Assembly: GCA_023410025.1 (NCBI GenBank)
Contig: JAEYQM010000048.1
Coordinates: 1-23,076, forward strand
From: Bacillota bacterium
GTDB taxonomy: Bacteria; Bacillota_I; Bacilli_A; ML615J-28; CAG-698
Length of the DNA stretch: 23,076 nucleotides
Direction: 5' to 3'
The translations under genes were made by a program, and so were the position numbers. Under the pieces are notes generated by a model, which was not told where the DNA came from, made no database searches, and was given only the letters and a program-made list of their open reading frames with translations. This document shows positions 16,082 to 22,548 of this stretch, piece after piece (positions within the stretch are counted from its first letter, which is position 1; each line of letters begins with the position of its first letter).

Positions 16082-16766
16082 ATAATTCCATCATGCTCAT
16101 AGTTAATATAATTGCTAAAAAGTTATTAATAAAATGAACTATTATCGGTACATAAACATTCTCATTATTTTTTAAGTAAATTAATCCAAAAGCCAAACCC
16201 GAAATTATATAAGGGATACCTAATAATAATTCTGTATAACCATTATCTAAATTAAAAGCAACATGAATTAAACCAAATACTAAACTACTAAATATTAAGG
16301 TTACATATTTATTAATATTTAATTTGTTTAAAACGGAAAAAATTGATTTTCTAAAAACTAATTCCTCAACAAACGGAGCAATAAATACAACGGGAATTAT
16401 TATTAAATATTGTCTTGCTTTAATCAACGATTCAATTGATCCTTGGTTTTCAGAAGTTAAATCTTGTACACCAATAATGGATAATAGAATATTTGCAATA
16501 AAATTACCTGCTATTAAGTATAAATAACCTAATAAAACAGCATCAATTTTTCTTTTTTGTGAAAAGAATTCTGTAAAATCGGTGACTATATCACCTTTTA
16601 AAAGAATTAAGGTTGTTGTAAGTATAATAATGTAAATTGATAAATTAATTATTACACTCATTGTTTGGTCATCAATTCCAGAATCTTTTAGTAGAGAATA
16701 GATTATAGAACCTAAAAATGTAAATATTAATGTGTATATTATTAATAATGATATATATTTCCTCAT
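16080..16766 (-). CDS. CPBP family intramembrane metalloprotease
   Basis: A 228-residue multi-pass membrane protein of the CAAX-protease/Abi (CPBP) family. Three catalytic motifs are complete: EExxxR as E134-E135-LVF-R139, the first histidine in FGLIHVAFN (H168), and HxxxN as H211-FIN-N215. Hydrophobic segments lie near 5-25, 37-57, 75-100, 121-133, 153-170, 181-198 and 205-222. Members process prenylated or lipidated peptides, and some give bacteriocin self-immunity or anchor sigma-regulator proteolysis; no peptide gene is visible beside this one. It is the only minus-strand gene here, with AGGTGAT before its start and its own promoter. Confidence 0.92.
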   Translation of the reverse strand: MRKYISLLIIYTLIFTFLGSIIYSLLKDSGIDDQTMSVIINLSIYIIILTTTLILLKGDIVTDFTEFFSQKRKIDAVLLGYLYLIAGNFIANILLSIIGVQDLTSENQGSIESLIKARQYLIIIPVVFIAPFVEELVFRKSIFSVLNKLNINKYVTLIFSSLVFGLIHVAFNLDNGYTELLLGIPYIISGLAFGLIYLKNNENVYVPIIVHFINNFLAIILTMSMMEL

Positions 16767-16781
16767 GTAATCACCTGTTTA

Positions 16782-16810
16782 ATTATATCAATTTATAAAA
16801 ATAAATACAA
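16782..16810 (-). promoter_or_regulatory. Sigma-A promoter of the CPBP protease gene
   Basis: On the minus strand: TTGTAT (16810-16805), 17-bp spacer ending in TGA, TATAAT (16787-16782). The predicted leader is short, about 10 nt. Confidence 0.7.
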
Positions 16811-16914
16811 CATAATTTTTTATTTTATAATTATTTTTATTAAAGATTTTTAATAAGATTAAATATAATAACATAAAAACGAAAATATTTTAATATTATA
16901 TTTTAGGTGATAAT

Positions 16915-17358
16915 ATGAAAATTAAATATATAATTGTGTTAACAGTACTTATAGTGCTTATTTTTTTACTATTTCCAAGGAATAATTATAATAATATTGA
17001 AGTAATAAATGTTGATCATTTACCGATAGATGAAAAAAACTATATCAGTATTTGTGTTCCAATAAATAAAAATATTGAAATGGTAAAAGTAGAATATGAT
17101 GAAGATATATATATATCATTATTTAATTTATATAACATTAATAGAAATAAAATAAAAGTTGATTTTTTCTTTGAATCAGTATTTTTGTTTGAATTAATTG
17201 ACTATAAAATTGATAATGAAGTAATTACTTATGAAGTAAATGATTTATATTTAAAAAGTGAAGTGAATGAGCTACTTGATTTATTATCACTGTCTTTGAA
17301 AACACATGGAATTAATAAAGTAATTATAAAAGTAAATGAAAAAACCTATCAAAAATAA
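16915..17358 (+). CDS. Membrane-anchored protein, probable diverged GerM (GerMN domain)
   Basis: A 147-residue protein with a single N-terminal hydrophobic helix (about 4-21) followed by an extracytoplasmic domain. The C-terminal part (EVITYEVNDLY, then LLDLLSLSLKTHGINKVIIKVNEK) resembles the end of GerMN repeats, where a short strand pair is followed by a helix and a V-x-I-x-V-(D/N)-G/E strand. There is no lipobox cysteine. Support also comes from position: Bacillus has gerM-rph-rdgB, and this gene is directly before rdgB, with rph missing. GerM takes part in engulfment and germination. AGGTGAT precedes the ATG. That it is a real gene is clear; the GerM link is tentative. Confidence 0.6.
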   Translation: MKIKYIIVLTVLIVLIFLLFPRNNYNNIEVINVDHLPIDEKNYISICVPINKNIEMVKVEYDEDIYISLFNLYNINRNKIKVDFFFESVFLFELIDYKIDNEVITYEVNDLYLKSEVNELLDLLSLSLKTHGINKVIIKVNEKTYQK

Positions 17359-17372
17359 TTTTAGTGTATGTG

Positions 17373-17401
17373 TTGATAAAAAATTGAAAAAATAGTATAA
17401 T
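17373..17401 (+). promoter_or_regulatory. Sigma-A promoter of rdgB
   Basis: TTGATA (17373-17378), 17-bp spacer, TATAAT (17396-17401). It lies just after the stop of the GerM-like gene, so rdgB need not depend on that gene's transcription. Confidence 0.82.
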
Positions 17402-17429
17402 ATATAAATGTAAAAAATATGAGGTCAAA

Positions 17430-18011
17430 ATGAAAATATTACTAGCAACAAGAAATGAACATAAATTAATTGAAATAAAAAACAAATTAAATAATCCTGA
17501 AATTGAACTTATCACATTAAATGATTTAGCTGATTTTGATGAAGTAGAAGAAACAGAAGATACATTTATTGGTAATGCTTATTTAAAAGCTAAACATTAT
17601 TTTGATAAATTTAATATCCCAACCTTAAGTGATGATTCAGGGCTTGTATGTTTATATAACGGTTTACCTGGAGTTAAATCAGCCAGGTTTGCCGGTGAAA
17701 AAGCAACAAGTCTAGAAAATAATTTAAAATTATTGGATGAGTTAAAAGATGTTACCAACCGTGATGCTTACTTTATTTCTTTATTATGCTTAGTTACAAA
17801 TGATAATACCTATACTTTTGAAGGTAGGTTAAATGGTAGAATTGGTTATGATTTTGTCGGTAATAATGGATTTGGTTATGACTCGTTATTTATCATTGAG
17901 GACGGTAGAACACTTGCAGAGTTGAGTCTTGAAGAAAAGAATGAAATAAGCCATAGGGGACAGGCAATAGACAAATTAGCCCAATTTTTGAAAAGCTGGA
18001 GAGATAAATAA
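17430..18011 (+). CDS. rdgB: dITP/XTP pyrophosphatase (RdgB/HAM1)
   Basis: The enzyme hydrolyses dITP, XTP and related damaged purine triphosphates to monophosphates, keeping them out of DNA and RNA. Family motifs are present in order: the substrate-binding TRNEHK (7-12), LSDDSGL around the catalytic D68-D69, GVKSARFAGE, NGFGYDSLF and SHRGQAIDKL. Length 193 is typical. GAGGT is five bases before the ATG. The TAA shares its last base with the next gene's ATG, so the two are co-translated. Confidence 0.97.
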   Translation: MKILLATRNEHKLIEIKNKLNNPEIELITLNDLADFDEVEETEDTFIGNAYLKAKHYFDKFNIPTLSDDSGLVCLYNGLPGVKSARFAGEKATSLENNLKLLDELKDVTNRDAYFISLLCLVTNDNTYTFEGRLNGRIGYDFVGNNGFGYDSLFIIEDGRTLAELSLEEKNEISHRGQAIDKLAQFLKSWRDK

Positions 18012-18874
18012 TGAATGAGGAAATAGTGAAAAATCGATTTGAAGCAATATTTTCAGGTCAAAAAGCGGAGATTGTAAAGAGATTACTAGGGGGAATGAGT
18101 AATTACACTTATGTAATGAAAATGAATGAAGAATATTATACTTTTAGAATTCCTGGCGATTATTCAGAAAAATTTGTTAATAGAGATATTGAAAAAGAAA
18201 ATATTAAGTTAATGGAAAAATTAGGAATATCTAATGAAACAGTATTTTTAGATACTGTTAGTGGAGAAAAAGTATCAAAATATATTGACGGTATATCTTT
18301 ACATACATGTGAAGAGTTTCCTTATGAAAAAGTTAGCATGTTACTTAAGAAAATTCATAATAGTGGTCTAAAAGCTGTAAATAATTATAATCCGTTCGAA
18401 AGATTAGAAAATTATGAAAAAGTAAATGAAGATTTAGGGTTTACCCTTCCTACAGAATATTTAGATTTAAAAAATAAGTTTTTAAAATATAAAGATTTCT
18501 TATTAAGCCAAGAATTAGTATTGTGTCATGGTGATTCTCAACCATCTAATTTTATTATAAATGGTAATGATATAGCTGTTGTTGATTTTGAGTTTTCTGG
18601 AAACAATGATCCAATTTATGATATTGCATGTTTTGCAAATATAAAATTAGAACATGGATTAAATTTATTAAATGTATATTTTGATGAAGTTGATGATGAT
18701 AAATATAATCGTTTCTTACTTTGGAGAACATTCCAAGCTCTACAATGGTTTAATGTTGCAACATTCAAAGATTTAAAGGGAATGAGCGAAAAATTAAAAA
18801 TTGATTTTAAAATAGTATCAAATAAATACCTAGCCTTAGCTTCTAGCTTGATTGCTAAAATTCACGAAAAATAG
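18011..18874 (+). CDS. Choline/aminoglycoside kinase-family phosphotransferase (LicA-like)
   Basis: A 287-residue kinase of the APH/ChoK fold. The N-terminal nucleotide loop reads LLGGMSNYTY (25-34). The catalytic loop is H173-GD-x4-N180 (HGDSQPSN), and the metal-binding motif is D192-F-E194 in VVDFEFSGNNDPIYDIA. The pattern GG-M/L-(S/T)N-x-x-Y and the DFE(F/Y)(S/A)G-x-ND ending are typical of LicA-type choline or thiamine/ethanolamine kinases rather than of antibiotic-resistance enzymes. The substrate is not determined. It overlaps rdgB by 1 bp, with GGAGAG upstream of the ATG. Confidence 0.85.
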   Translation: MNEEIVKNRFEAIFSGQKAEIVKRLLGGMSNYTYVMKMNEEYYTFRIPGDYSEKFVNRDIEKENIKLMEKLGISNETVFLDTVSGEKVSKYIDGISLHTCEEFPYEKVSMLLKKIHNSGLKAVNNYNPFERLENYEKVNEDLGFTLPTEYLDLKNKFLKYKDFLLSQELVLCHGDSQPSNFIINGNDIAVVDFEFSGNNDPIYDIACFANIKLEHGLNLLNVYFDEVDDDKYNRFLLWRTFQALQWFNVATFKDLKGMSEKLKIDFKIVSNKYLALASSLIAKIHEK

Positions 18875-18884
18875 AATATGAAAA

Positions 18885-18911
18885 AAAGATTTGAAAAAAT
18901 CTTTACTTTTT
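18885..18911 (+). terminator. Weak terminator after the LicA-like gene
   Basis: AAAGATTT (18885-18892) pairs with AAATCTTT (18897-18904) around a GAAA loop, followed by a broken T-run (ACTTTTT). The rpsU -35 box overlaps its right end. Confidence 0.6.
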
Positions 18912-18930
18912 AAATTCCTTATAGTATAAT
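18902..18930 (+). promoter_or_regulatory. Sigma-A promoter of rpsU
   Basis: TTTACT (18902-18907), 17-bp spacer, TATAAT (18925-18930). A strong ribosome site, GGAAGGGAGGGA, follows at 18949-18960. Confidence 0.75.
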
Positions 18931-18966
18931 ATTAGTGAATTTATAAGCGGAAGGGAGGGACCAACA

Positions 18967-19155
18967 ATGCCAAAAACCATAGTTCGTGAAAACGAAACAA
19001 TCGAGGATGCTTTAAAACGATTTAAACGTGACGTATCAAGATCAGGTACCCTTGCCGAAGTACGCAAACGTGAACATTTCTTAAAACCAAGTGATGTTCG
19101 TAAAATGAAAAAAAGAGCAGCTAAGAAAAATAATTTTCGCAGCCGTAGTTTCTAA
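18967..19155 (+). CDS. rpsU: 30S ribosomal protein bS21
   Basis: A small basic protein of the 30S subunit near the mRNA exit. The 62-residue sequence shows the family core: a short strand (KTIVREN), ETIEDALKRFKRDVSRSG, then VRKREHFLKPSDVRKMKKRAAKK and a basic RSRSF end. It is a few residues longer than Bacillus S21 (57). It is a single-gene unit with its own promoter and terminator, placed before yqfC-yqfD as rpsU is in Bacillus (there with yqeY, yqeZ, yqfA and yqfB between). Confidence 0.97.
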   Translation: MPKTIVRENETIEDALKRFKRDVSRSGTLAEVRKREHFLKPSDVRKMKKRAAKKNNFRSRSF

Positions 19156-19160
19156 AAAAT

Positions 19161-19185
19161 AAAGACTGAAATCAGTCTTTTTTTT
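19161..19185 (+). terminator. Terminator of rpsU
   Basis: AAAGACTGA (19161-19169) pairs with TCAGTCTTT (19172-19180), followed by a run of Ts to 19185. Confidence 0.92.
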
Positions 19186-19213
19186 CATATTTATAGATAG
19201 TATTTCATAGTAT
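19185..19213 (+). promoter_or_regulatory. Sigma-E-type promoter of yqfC-yqfD
   Basis: TCATATT (19185-19191) is a perfect match to the sigma-E -35 consensus KMATATT. After exactly 14 bp comes CATAGTAT (19206-19213), which keeps CATA..AT of CATACANT. No TATAAT with a 17-bp -35 partner is present. yqfC and yqfD are sigma-E genes in Bacillus. Confidence 0.6.
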
Positions 19214-19227
19214 TAAACGGTGATACT

Positions 19228-19434
19228 ATGAAGATGAACAGTAGAATTAAATTAACAATTTTTAAAAATGAAAAAATAATTATTGAAAATTATTTAAAAC
19301 TTAATGACATAAGCGAAAATAAAATAATGGTTGATATGTATACTATTAATGGCGATTTTTTAAAAATTAAAAAGATGGATAATTATATGATAGAAATTAG
19401 CGGGATTATATCCCAAATAATAATTGATAAATGA
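19228..19434 (+). CDS. yqfC: Short YqfC/YabP-family sporulation protein
   Basis: A 68-residue protein that I place in the YabP/YqfC family because its C-terminal half (INGDFLKIKKMDNYMIEISG, ending in an isoleucine-rich strand) follows the pattern I-x-G-x-x-L-x-I-x3-x-x-x-I-x-I-x-G-x-I of YqfC, and because it precedes and overlaps yqfD by 4 bp (ATGA). Bacillus YqfC is about 90 residues; the N-terminal part is shorter here. GGTGAT precedes the ATG. The function of YqfC in the mother cell is not known in detail. Confidence 0.65.
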   Translation: MKMNSRIKLTIFKNEKIIIENYLKLNDISENKIMVDMYTINGDFLKIKKMDNYMIEISGIISQIIIDK

Positions 19435-20519
19435 AAGAATTCAGAGTATCAATTGATAAAAAAGAAAAAGAACATTTAAATAAATTGAATATTAATAATC
19501 TTGAATCAAAAGATGACAAATTACTTTTTTATACTGATAAAGCTAGTATTTCTAAATTATTTAGCTCAATTGAAAAAATTGAATATACAAATGTTTATCG
19601 TCAAAAATTATTAAGAATTCTAAAAAAGCATTTAATATCAGTAATATTTTTATTTTTAATTTCTTTTCTTCTGATTTATCAAAACAAAAGTTTTGTTAAG
19701 ATTCGCTTTGTAAATTATAATACTTACGATCAAGAAGTAAAAGACCATCTAGAAAACTTTATTGTTAAGAAGGGTCCTTTTTTTACTTTAAATGATTCAA
19801 TATTAAATATTAATAAAAGCCTTAAAGTTAAGTTTTATTATTATGAATGGATAAGTGTTAAAAAAACAGGATCTTTTTTAGATGTTGACATAAAAAAGCT
19901 AGATAAATATGAATATCAATATGTCGATAACCAAATAGTTGGAAACTTTTATAGTAAATATGATGGCATTGTGAAAATTACCTATGTACAAAAGGGTGTT
20001 GTTTTAGTATCAATAAATCAGTCAGTTATGAAGGGTGATTTAATTGTTTCTGGAAACCGAAAATATCATATTGGAGGGGATGATTATATTAAACCAAAAG
20101 GAGTAATAATTGGTGAAGTAACTGATTATAAGCATATAACCATTCCTAAAACCAAAGAAATAACAATACGTACAGGGAAAGTAGAAATTGATAAGAAAAT
20201 AATAATTAATAATAAATATAAAAAGAAAATATATGAAAACGAAAATATTGTTTTCAAAAATATAATTAATTTAAAGTATTTTAAATTAAGTCATATTTAT
20301 CATTATGAAGTTATGTCATTTAATATTAAGTATGAGTTAGATGAAGCTAAAGAACTTGCAATACAGGATATTAAATCAAAAACATATGATCATGAACTTG
20401 AAAAATTAATTTCGTTTGATTTACTAAATGTAGAAGAAGATGAAAATAATTTTTATTTGAAGTTTATTGTGAAAGAATATTTAAATTTGTGTGAGTTTCA
20501 ACCTTTAATAAATGTCTAA
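19431..20519 (+). CDS. yqfD: Sporulation protein YqfD
   Basis: A 362-residue protein with one clear membrane helix (about 66-84, ISVIFLFLISFLLIY). The N-terminal cytoplasmic region is about 65 residues, and a long extracytoplasmic domain follows. The family core is seen in the segment NQIVGNFYSKYDGIVKITYV, followed by GVVLVSINQSVMKGDLIVSG, where YqfD proteins carry IVA-x-x-DG-I-x2-I and V-x-x-GD-x-L-(V/I)-SG. It overlaps yqfC by 4 bp and ends before a strong terminator. In Bacillus the gene is next to yqfC and phoH and is under sigma-E; its molecular role is unclear. Confidence 0.87.
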   Translation: MKEFRVSIDKKEKEHLNKLNINNLESKDDKLLFYTDKASISKLFSSIEKIEYTNVYRQKLLRILKKHLISVIFLFLISFLLIYQNKSFVKIRFVNYNTYDQEVKDHLENFIVKKGPFFTLNDSILNINKSLKVKFYYYEWISVKKTGSFLDVDIKKLDKYEYQYVDNQIVGNFYSKYDGIVKITYVQKGVVLVSINQSVMKGDLIVSGNRKYHIGGDDYIKPKGVIIGEVTDYKHITIPKTKEITIRTGKVEIDKKIIINNKYKKKIYENENIVFKNIINLKYFKLSHIYHYEVMSFNIKYELDEAKELAIQDIKSKTYDHELEKLISFDLLNVEEDENNFYLKFIVKEYLNLCEFQPLINV

Positions 20520-20522
20520 AAT

Positions 20523-20555
20523 ATTCTAATTTTATCATAAATTAGAATTTTTTTT
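20523..20555 (+). terminator. Terminator of yqfC-yqfD
   Basis: ATTCTAATTT (20523-20532) pairs with AAATTAGAAT (20539-20548), followed by eight Ts. Confidence 0.9.
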
Positions 20556-20564
20556 AAAAACTTC

Positions 20565-20593
20565 TTGTATTTATTTTAAATACATTATATAAT
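20565..20593 (+). promoter_or_regulatory. Sigma-A promoter of the zinc-ribbon pair
   Basis: TTGTAT (20565-20570), 17-bp spacer, TATAAT (20588-20593). Most of the -35 box and spacer are covered by a palindrome. Confidence 0.78.
20566..20584. repeat. Palindrome over the zinc-ribbon promoter, possible operator
   Basis: TGTATTTA (20566-20573), a TTT centre, TAAATACA (20577-20584): an 8-bp perfect dyad that begins in the -35 box and covers the spacer, a normal place for a repressor site. No regulator gene is adjacent. Confidence 0.45.
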
Positions 20594-20630
20594 TGAGTTA
20601 AATTTACTAAGTAAAGTGGGAGGATTTTAA

Positions 20631-21089
20631 ATGAAGTTTTGTTCAAAGTGCGGAAATGAATTAAGGGATGAAGCGGTATTATGCCCTAAATGTGGTTGTA
20701 TGGTTCCTGGGAAAAAAATTTCTGGACAAAGTACAAATGTTCAGAAAAAAAGTACAATTGATGAAGAACAAAAAATAGAAAAACAAGCAACAACTAGTAA
20801 TAGTAAAATTGGGTGGATGGCATTTACATTTGGTATACTTTCATTAGTCCATGCTATACTTTACTTGATTGACATAACAACAAGTATTGCTTTATTTGAT
20901 TCATTACGTTCTTTTGTTATTAATGTTGGTATTCGTTCAACTCCTTTACTCGCAATAATTACATCGATTAAAGGTTTAACTGAAGAAAAAAATGTTTATT
21001 TAATTTTAGGATTAATTTTTGGCTGCATAGCAGTTTTAATATTTTTAATTTTATCGATTGATTCATACAATTCATATTATTGGTTATAA
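20631..21089 (+). CDS. Zinc-ribbon membrane protein
   Basis: A 152-residue protein starting with a four-cysteine zinc ribbon, C4-SKC-7 and C18-PKC-21, each followed by G. A polar linker (about 25-58) leads to three hydrophobic segments, near 60-85, 97-113 and 122-145. This is the common architecture of small zinc-ribbon-domain membrane proteins in Bacillota, whose functions are mostly unknown. GGGAGG precedes the ATG by seven bases. It shares its first 20-residue pattern with the next gene, 12 bases downstream. Neither is in the Bacillus yqfD-phoH-yqfF-ybeY order. Confidence 0.85.
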   Translation: MKFCSKCGNELRDEAVLCPKCGCMVPGKKISGQSTNVQKKSTIDEEQKIEKQATTSNSKIGWMAFTFGILSLVHAILYLIDITTSIALFDSLRSFVINVGIRSTPLLAIITSIKGLTEEKNVYLILGLIFGCIAVLIFLILSIDSYNSYYWL

Positions 21090-21101
21090 GGAGGAGAAAA
21101 T

Positions 21102-21458
21102 ATGAAATATTGTACAAAATGTGGAAATGCATTGCAAGATGACGCAGTAGTGTGTTATGAATGTGGTTGTTCAACAGATGAAGTTGAATACGTAGAAGAG
21201 GGTCCAAAAAGAAGTACAACAGCTGTTGTATTTACTTCAATTTTCATGATTATAGGGGTAATAGCCAATTATACTAATTTATCACTCTATATAAGTGGAA
21301 TTTTTGGTATGGTTAGTTTGTTATGGACTGTCCCCATGACAATAATTTATTTAATCAGAATAAAACGAAATGAAAAAATTTCAACTGCTTTTAAAGTATG
21401 TTCATTATTATTTGTAAGTGGTATTGCTGGTATTATAATGCTTTGCCAAAAAGATTAA
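21102..21458 (+). CDS. Second zinc-ribbon membrane protein, paralogue of the preceding gene
   Basis: A 118-residue protein with the same N-terminal ribbon spacing (C4-TKC-7, C18-YEC-21), a short acidic linker and three hydrophobic segments near 41-58, 63-84 and 96-114. The linker is much shorter than in the neighbour. GGAGGAG precedes the ATG, within the 12-bp gap to the first gene, so they form a two-gene operon. The membrane parts differ enough that the two may be a hetero-oligomeric pair rather than simple copies. Function unknown. Confidence 0.85.
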   Translation: MKYCTKCGNALQDDAVVCYECGCSTDEVEYVEEGPKRSTTAVVFTSIFMIIGVIANYTNLSLYISGIFGMVSLLWTVPMTIIYLIRIKRNEKISTAFKVCSLLFVSGIAGIIMLCQKD

Positions 21459-21471
21459 TTTTTTAGAAATG

Positions 21472-21505
21472 AGGCTAATAGTTTAATCTATTGGCTTTTT
21501 ATTTT
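21472..21505 (+). terminator. Terminator of the zinc-ribbon pair
   Basis: A 10-bp stem (21472-21481 with 21488-21497, two G-U pairs) with loop TTTAAT is followed by TTTTTATTTT. Confidence 0.85.
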
Positions 21506-21524
21506 GTATAATGTTATGAAAATT

Positions 21525-21552
21525 AAAATAAAAATTTGATAATTTTTATTTT
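21525..21552. repeat. Perfect 12-bp inverted repeat next to the ybeY promoter
   Basis: AAAATAAAAATT (21525-21536) pairs exactly with 21541-21552 around a TGAT centre. It ends three bases before the -35 box, the position of an UP element or an activator site. All stem pairs are A-T. Confidence 0.6.
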
Positions 21553-21555
21553 GTG

Positions 21556-21584
21556 TTGAAGAATTCGCCATTTAGTGTTATAAT
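21556..21584 (+). promoter_or_regulatory. Sigma-A promoter of ybeY-cdd-era, extended -10
   Basis: TTGAAG (21556-21561), 17-bp spacer ending in TGT, TATAAT (21579-21584). The predicted start near 21591 leaves a leader of about 143 nt, the longest in the window. Confidence 0.82.
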
Positions 21585-21590
21585 ATGTAA

Positions 21591-21733
21591 TGTAATTTTA
21601 TATTTTTATAATATTCATCCTAACAATTAAGAAAAAGTTAATTTATATTTATTTTTTTAGATGCTTGTATGTTAGGGTTTTTATTTGGATTAATTTATAA
21701 AATAATAATTGTCGTTTTATTAGAGGAAATAAT
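21591..21733 (+). other. Long structured 5' leader of the ybeY operon
   Basis: CCTAACA (21619-21625) pairs with TGTTAGG (21670-21676), which is followed by G and a T-rich tract (21678-21686). Inside, ATTAA/TTAAT (21626-21630 with 21638-21642) can form a small nested stem. The long stem followed by Ts looks like a possible conditional terminator. It fits no riboswitch or T-box class that I recognise. The predicted start and folding are inferred. Confidence 0.4.
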
Positions 21734-22156
21734 ATGAAAGTAAATTTATATAATAATTTTGGAGAACTTAAATTTGACGAAAACAAGATTATAATCGATT
21801 TGGAAAATGAATTTACAACTCGTTTTAATATTGATAAAGAAGCAAGTTTAATTTTAGTTGGATTAGAAGAAATTCAACAAATAAACAAAGAATATCGAGA
21901 TAAGGATTATGCAACTGATGTAATAAGCTTTGAGGATGATGAAGATCCTGAAAGTATGGGTGATATTTTTATCTGTGTTCCTAAAATATACGAACAAGCA
22001 TTAAACTATGAACATTCTATTGAGAGGGAATTTTCATTTTTATTATGTCATGGATTATTACATTTAATGGGTTATGATCATATGACAACTGAAGATGAAA
22101 AAGAAATGTTTGGCTTGCAAGAAGAAATATTGGAAAAGAATTATAGGAGGAAATAA
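21734..22156 (+). CDS. ybeY: Endoribonuclease YbeY
   Basis: YbeY is a zinc-dependent single-strand endoribonuclease needed for 16S rRNA 3'-end maturation and 70S ribosome quality control. The metal-binding H-x3-H-x5-H motif is complete in HGLLHLMGYDH, and DVISFED lies upstream in the usual place. At 140 residues it is slightly short but complete. GAGGAAAT precedes the ATG. Its stop shares a base with the cdd start. In Bacillus ybeY-dgkA-cdd-era are consecutive; dgkA is missing here. Confidence 0.97.
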   Translation: MKVNLYNNFGELKFDENKIIIDLENEFTTRFNIDKEASLILVGLEEIQQINKEYRDKDYATDVISFEDDEDPESMGDIFICVPKIYEQALNYEHSIEREFSFLLCHGLLHLMGYDHMTTEDEKEMFGLQEEILEKNYRRK

Positions 22157-22548
22157 TGGACAAATTATATAATGCTTGCAAAAAAGTATTTGATAATTCT
22201 TACTCACCATATTCTAAGTTTAAAGTAGGGGCTGCCGTGCTACTTAAAAATGGTGAAATCATAACTGGATGTAATGTTGAAAATGCATCTTATGGACTAT
22301 CAAATTGTGCTGAAAGAACGGCTCTATTTACAGTTTATTCAGCAGGATATAGAATTGATGATATTGATAAAATGATGATTATAGGGGATGTAGAAAAACC
22401 AATATCACCATGTGGCGCATGTCGCCAAGTTATAATTGAACTAATGCATCCTGAATGTGAAATTATAATGACAAATTTAAAGAAAGATTACAAGTTGCTT
22501 AAGGTAAAAGATTTATTGCCTTATTCATTTGATAAAGAGGTATTATAA
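22156..22548 (+). CDS. cdd: Cytidine deaminase
   Basis: Cdd deaminates cytidine and deoxycytidine to uridine and deoxyuridine for pyrimidine salvage. The 130-residue length is that of the small tetrameric type. Zinc ligands and the catalytic glutamate are visible: C51-A-E53 in NCAERT, and C86-GAC-89 in SPCGACRQ. The substrate loop GCNVENASYG (residues 38-47) is also intact. AGGAGG lies within the end of ybeY, and its TAA shares a base with the era ATG. Confidence 0.98.
   Translation: MDKLYNACKKVFDNSYSPYSKFKVGAAVLLKNGEIITGCNVENASYGLSNCAERTALFTVYSAGYRIDDIDKMMIIGDVEKPISPCGACRQVIIELMHPECEIIMTNLKKDYKLLKVKDLLPYSFDKEVL

Noticed and set aside
21501..21515. Extra TATAAT at 21507-21512 as a second ybeY promoter
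   Set aside because: It lies in the tail of the zinc-ribbon terminator, has no acceptable -35 at 17 bp, and is upstream of a much better promoter.
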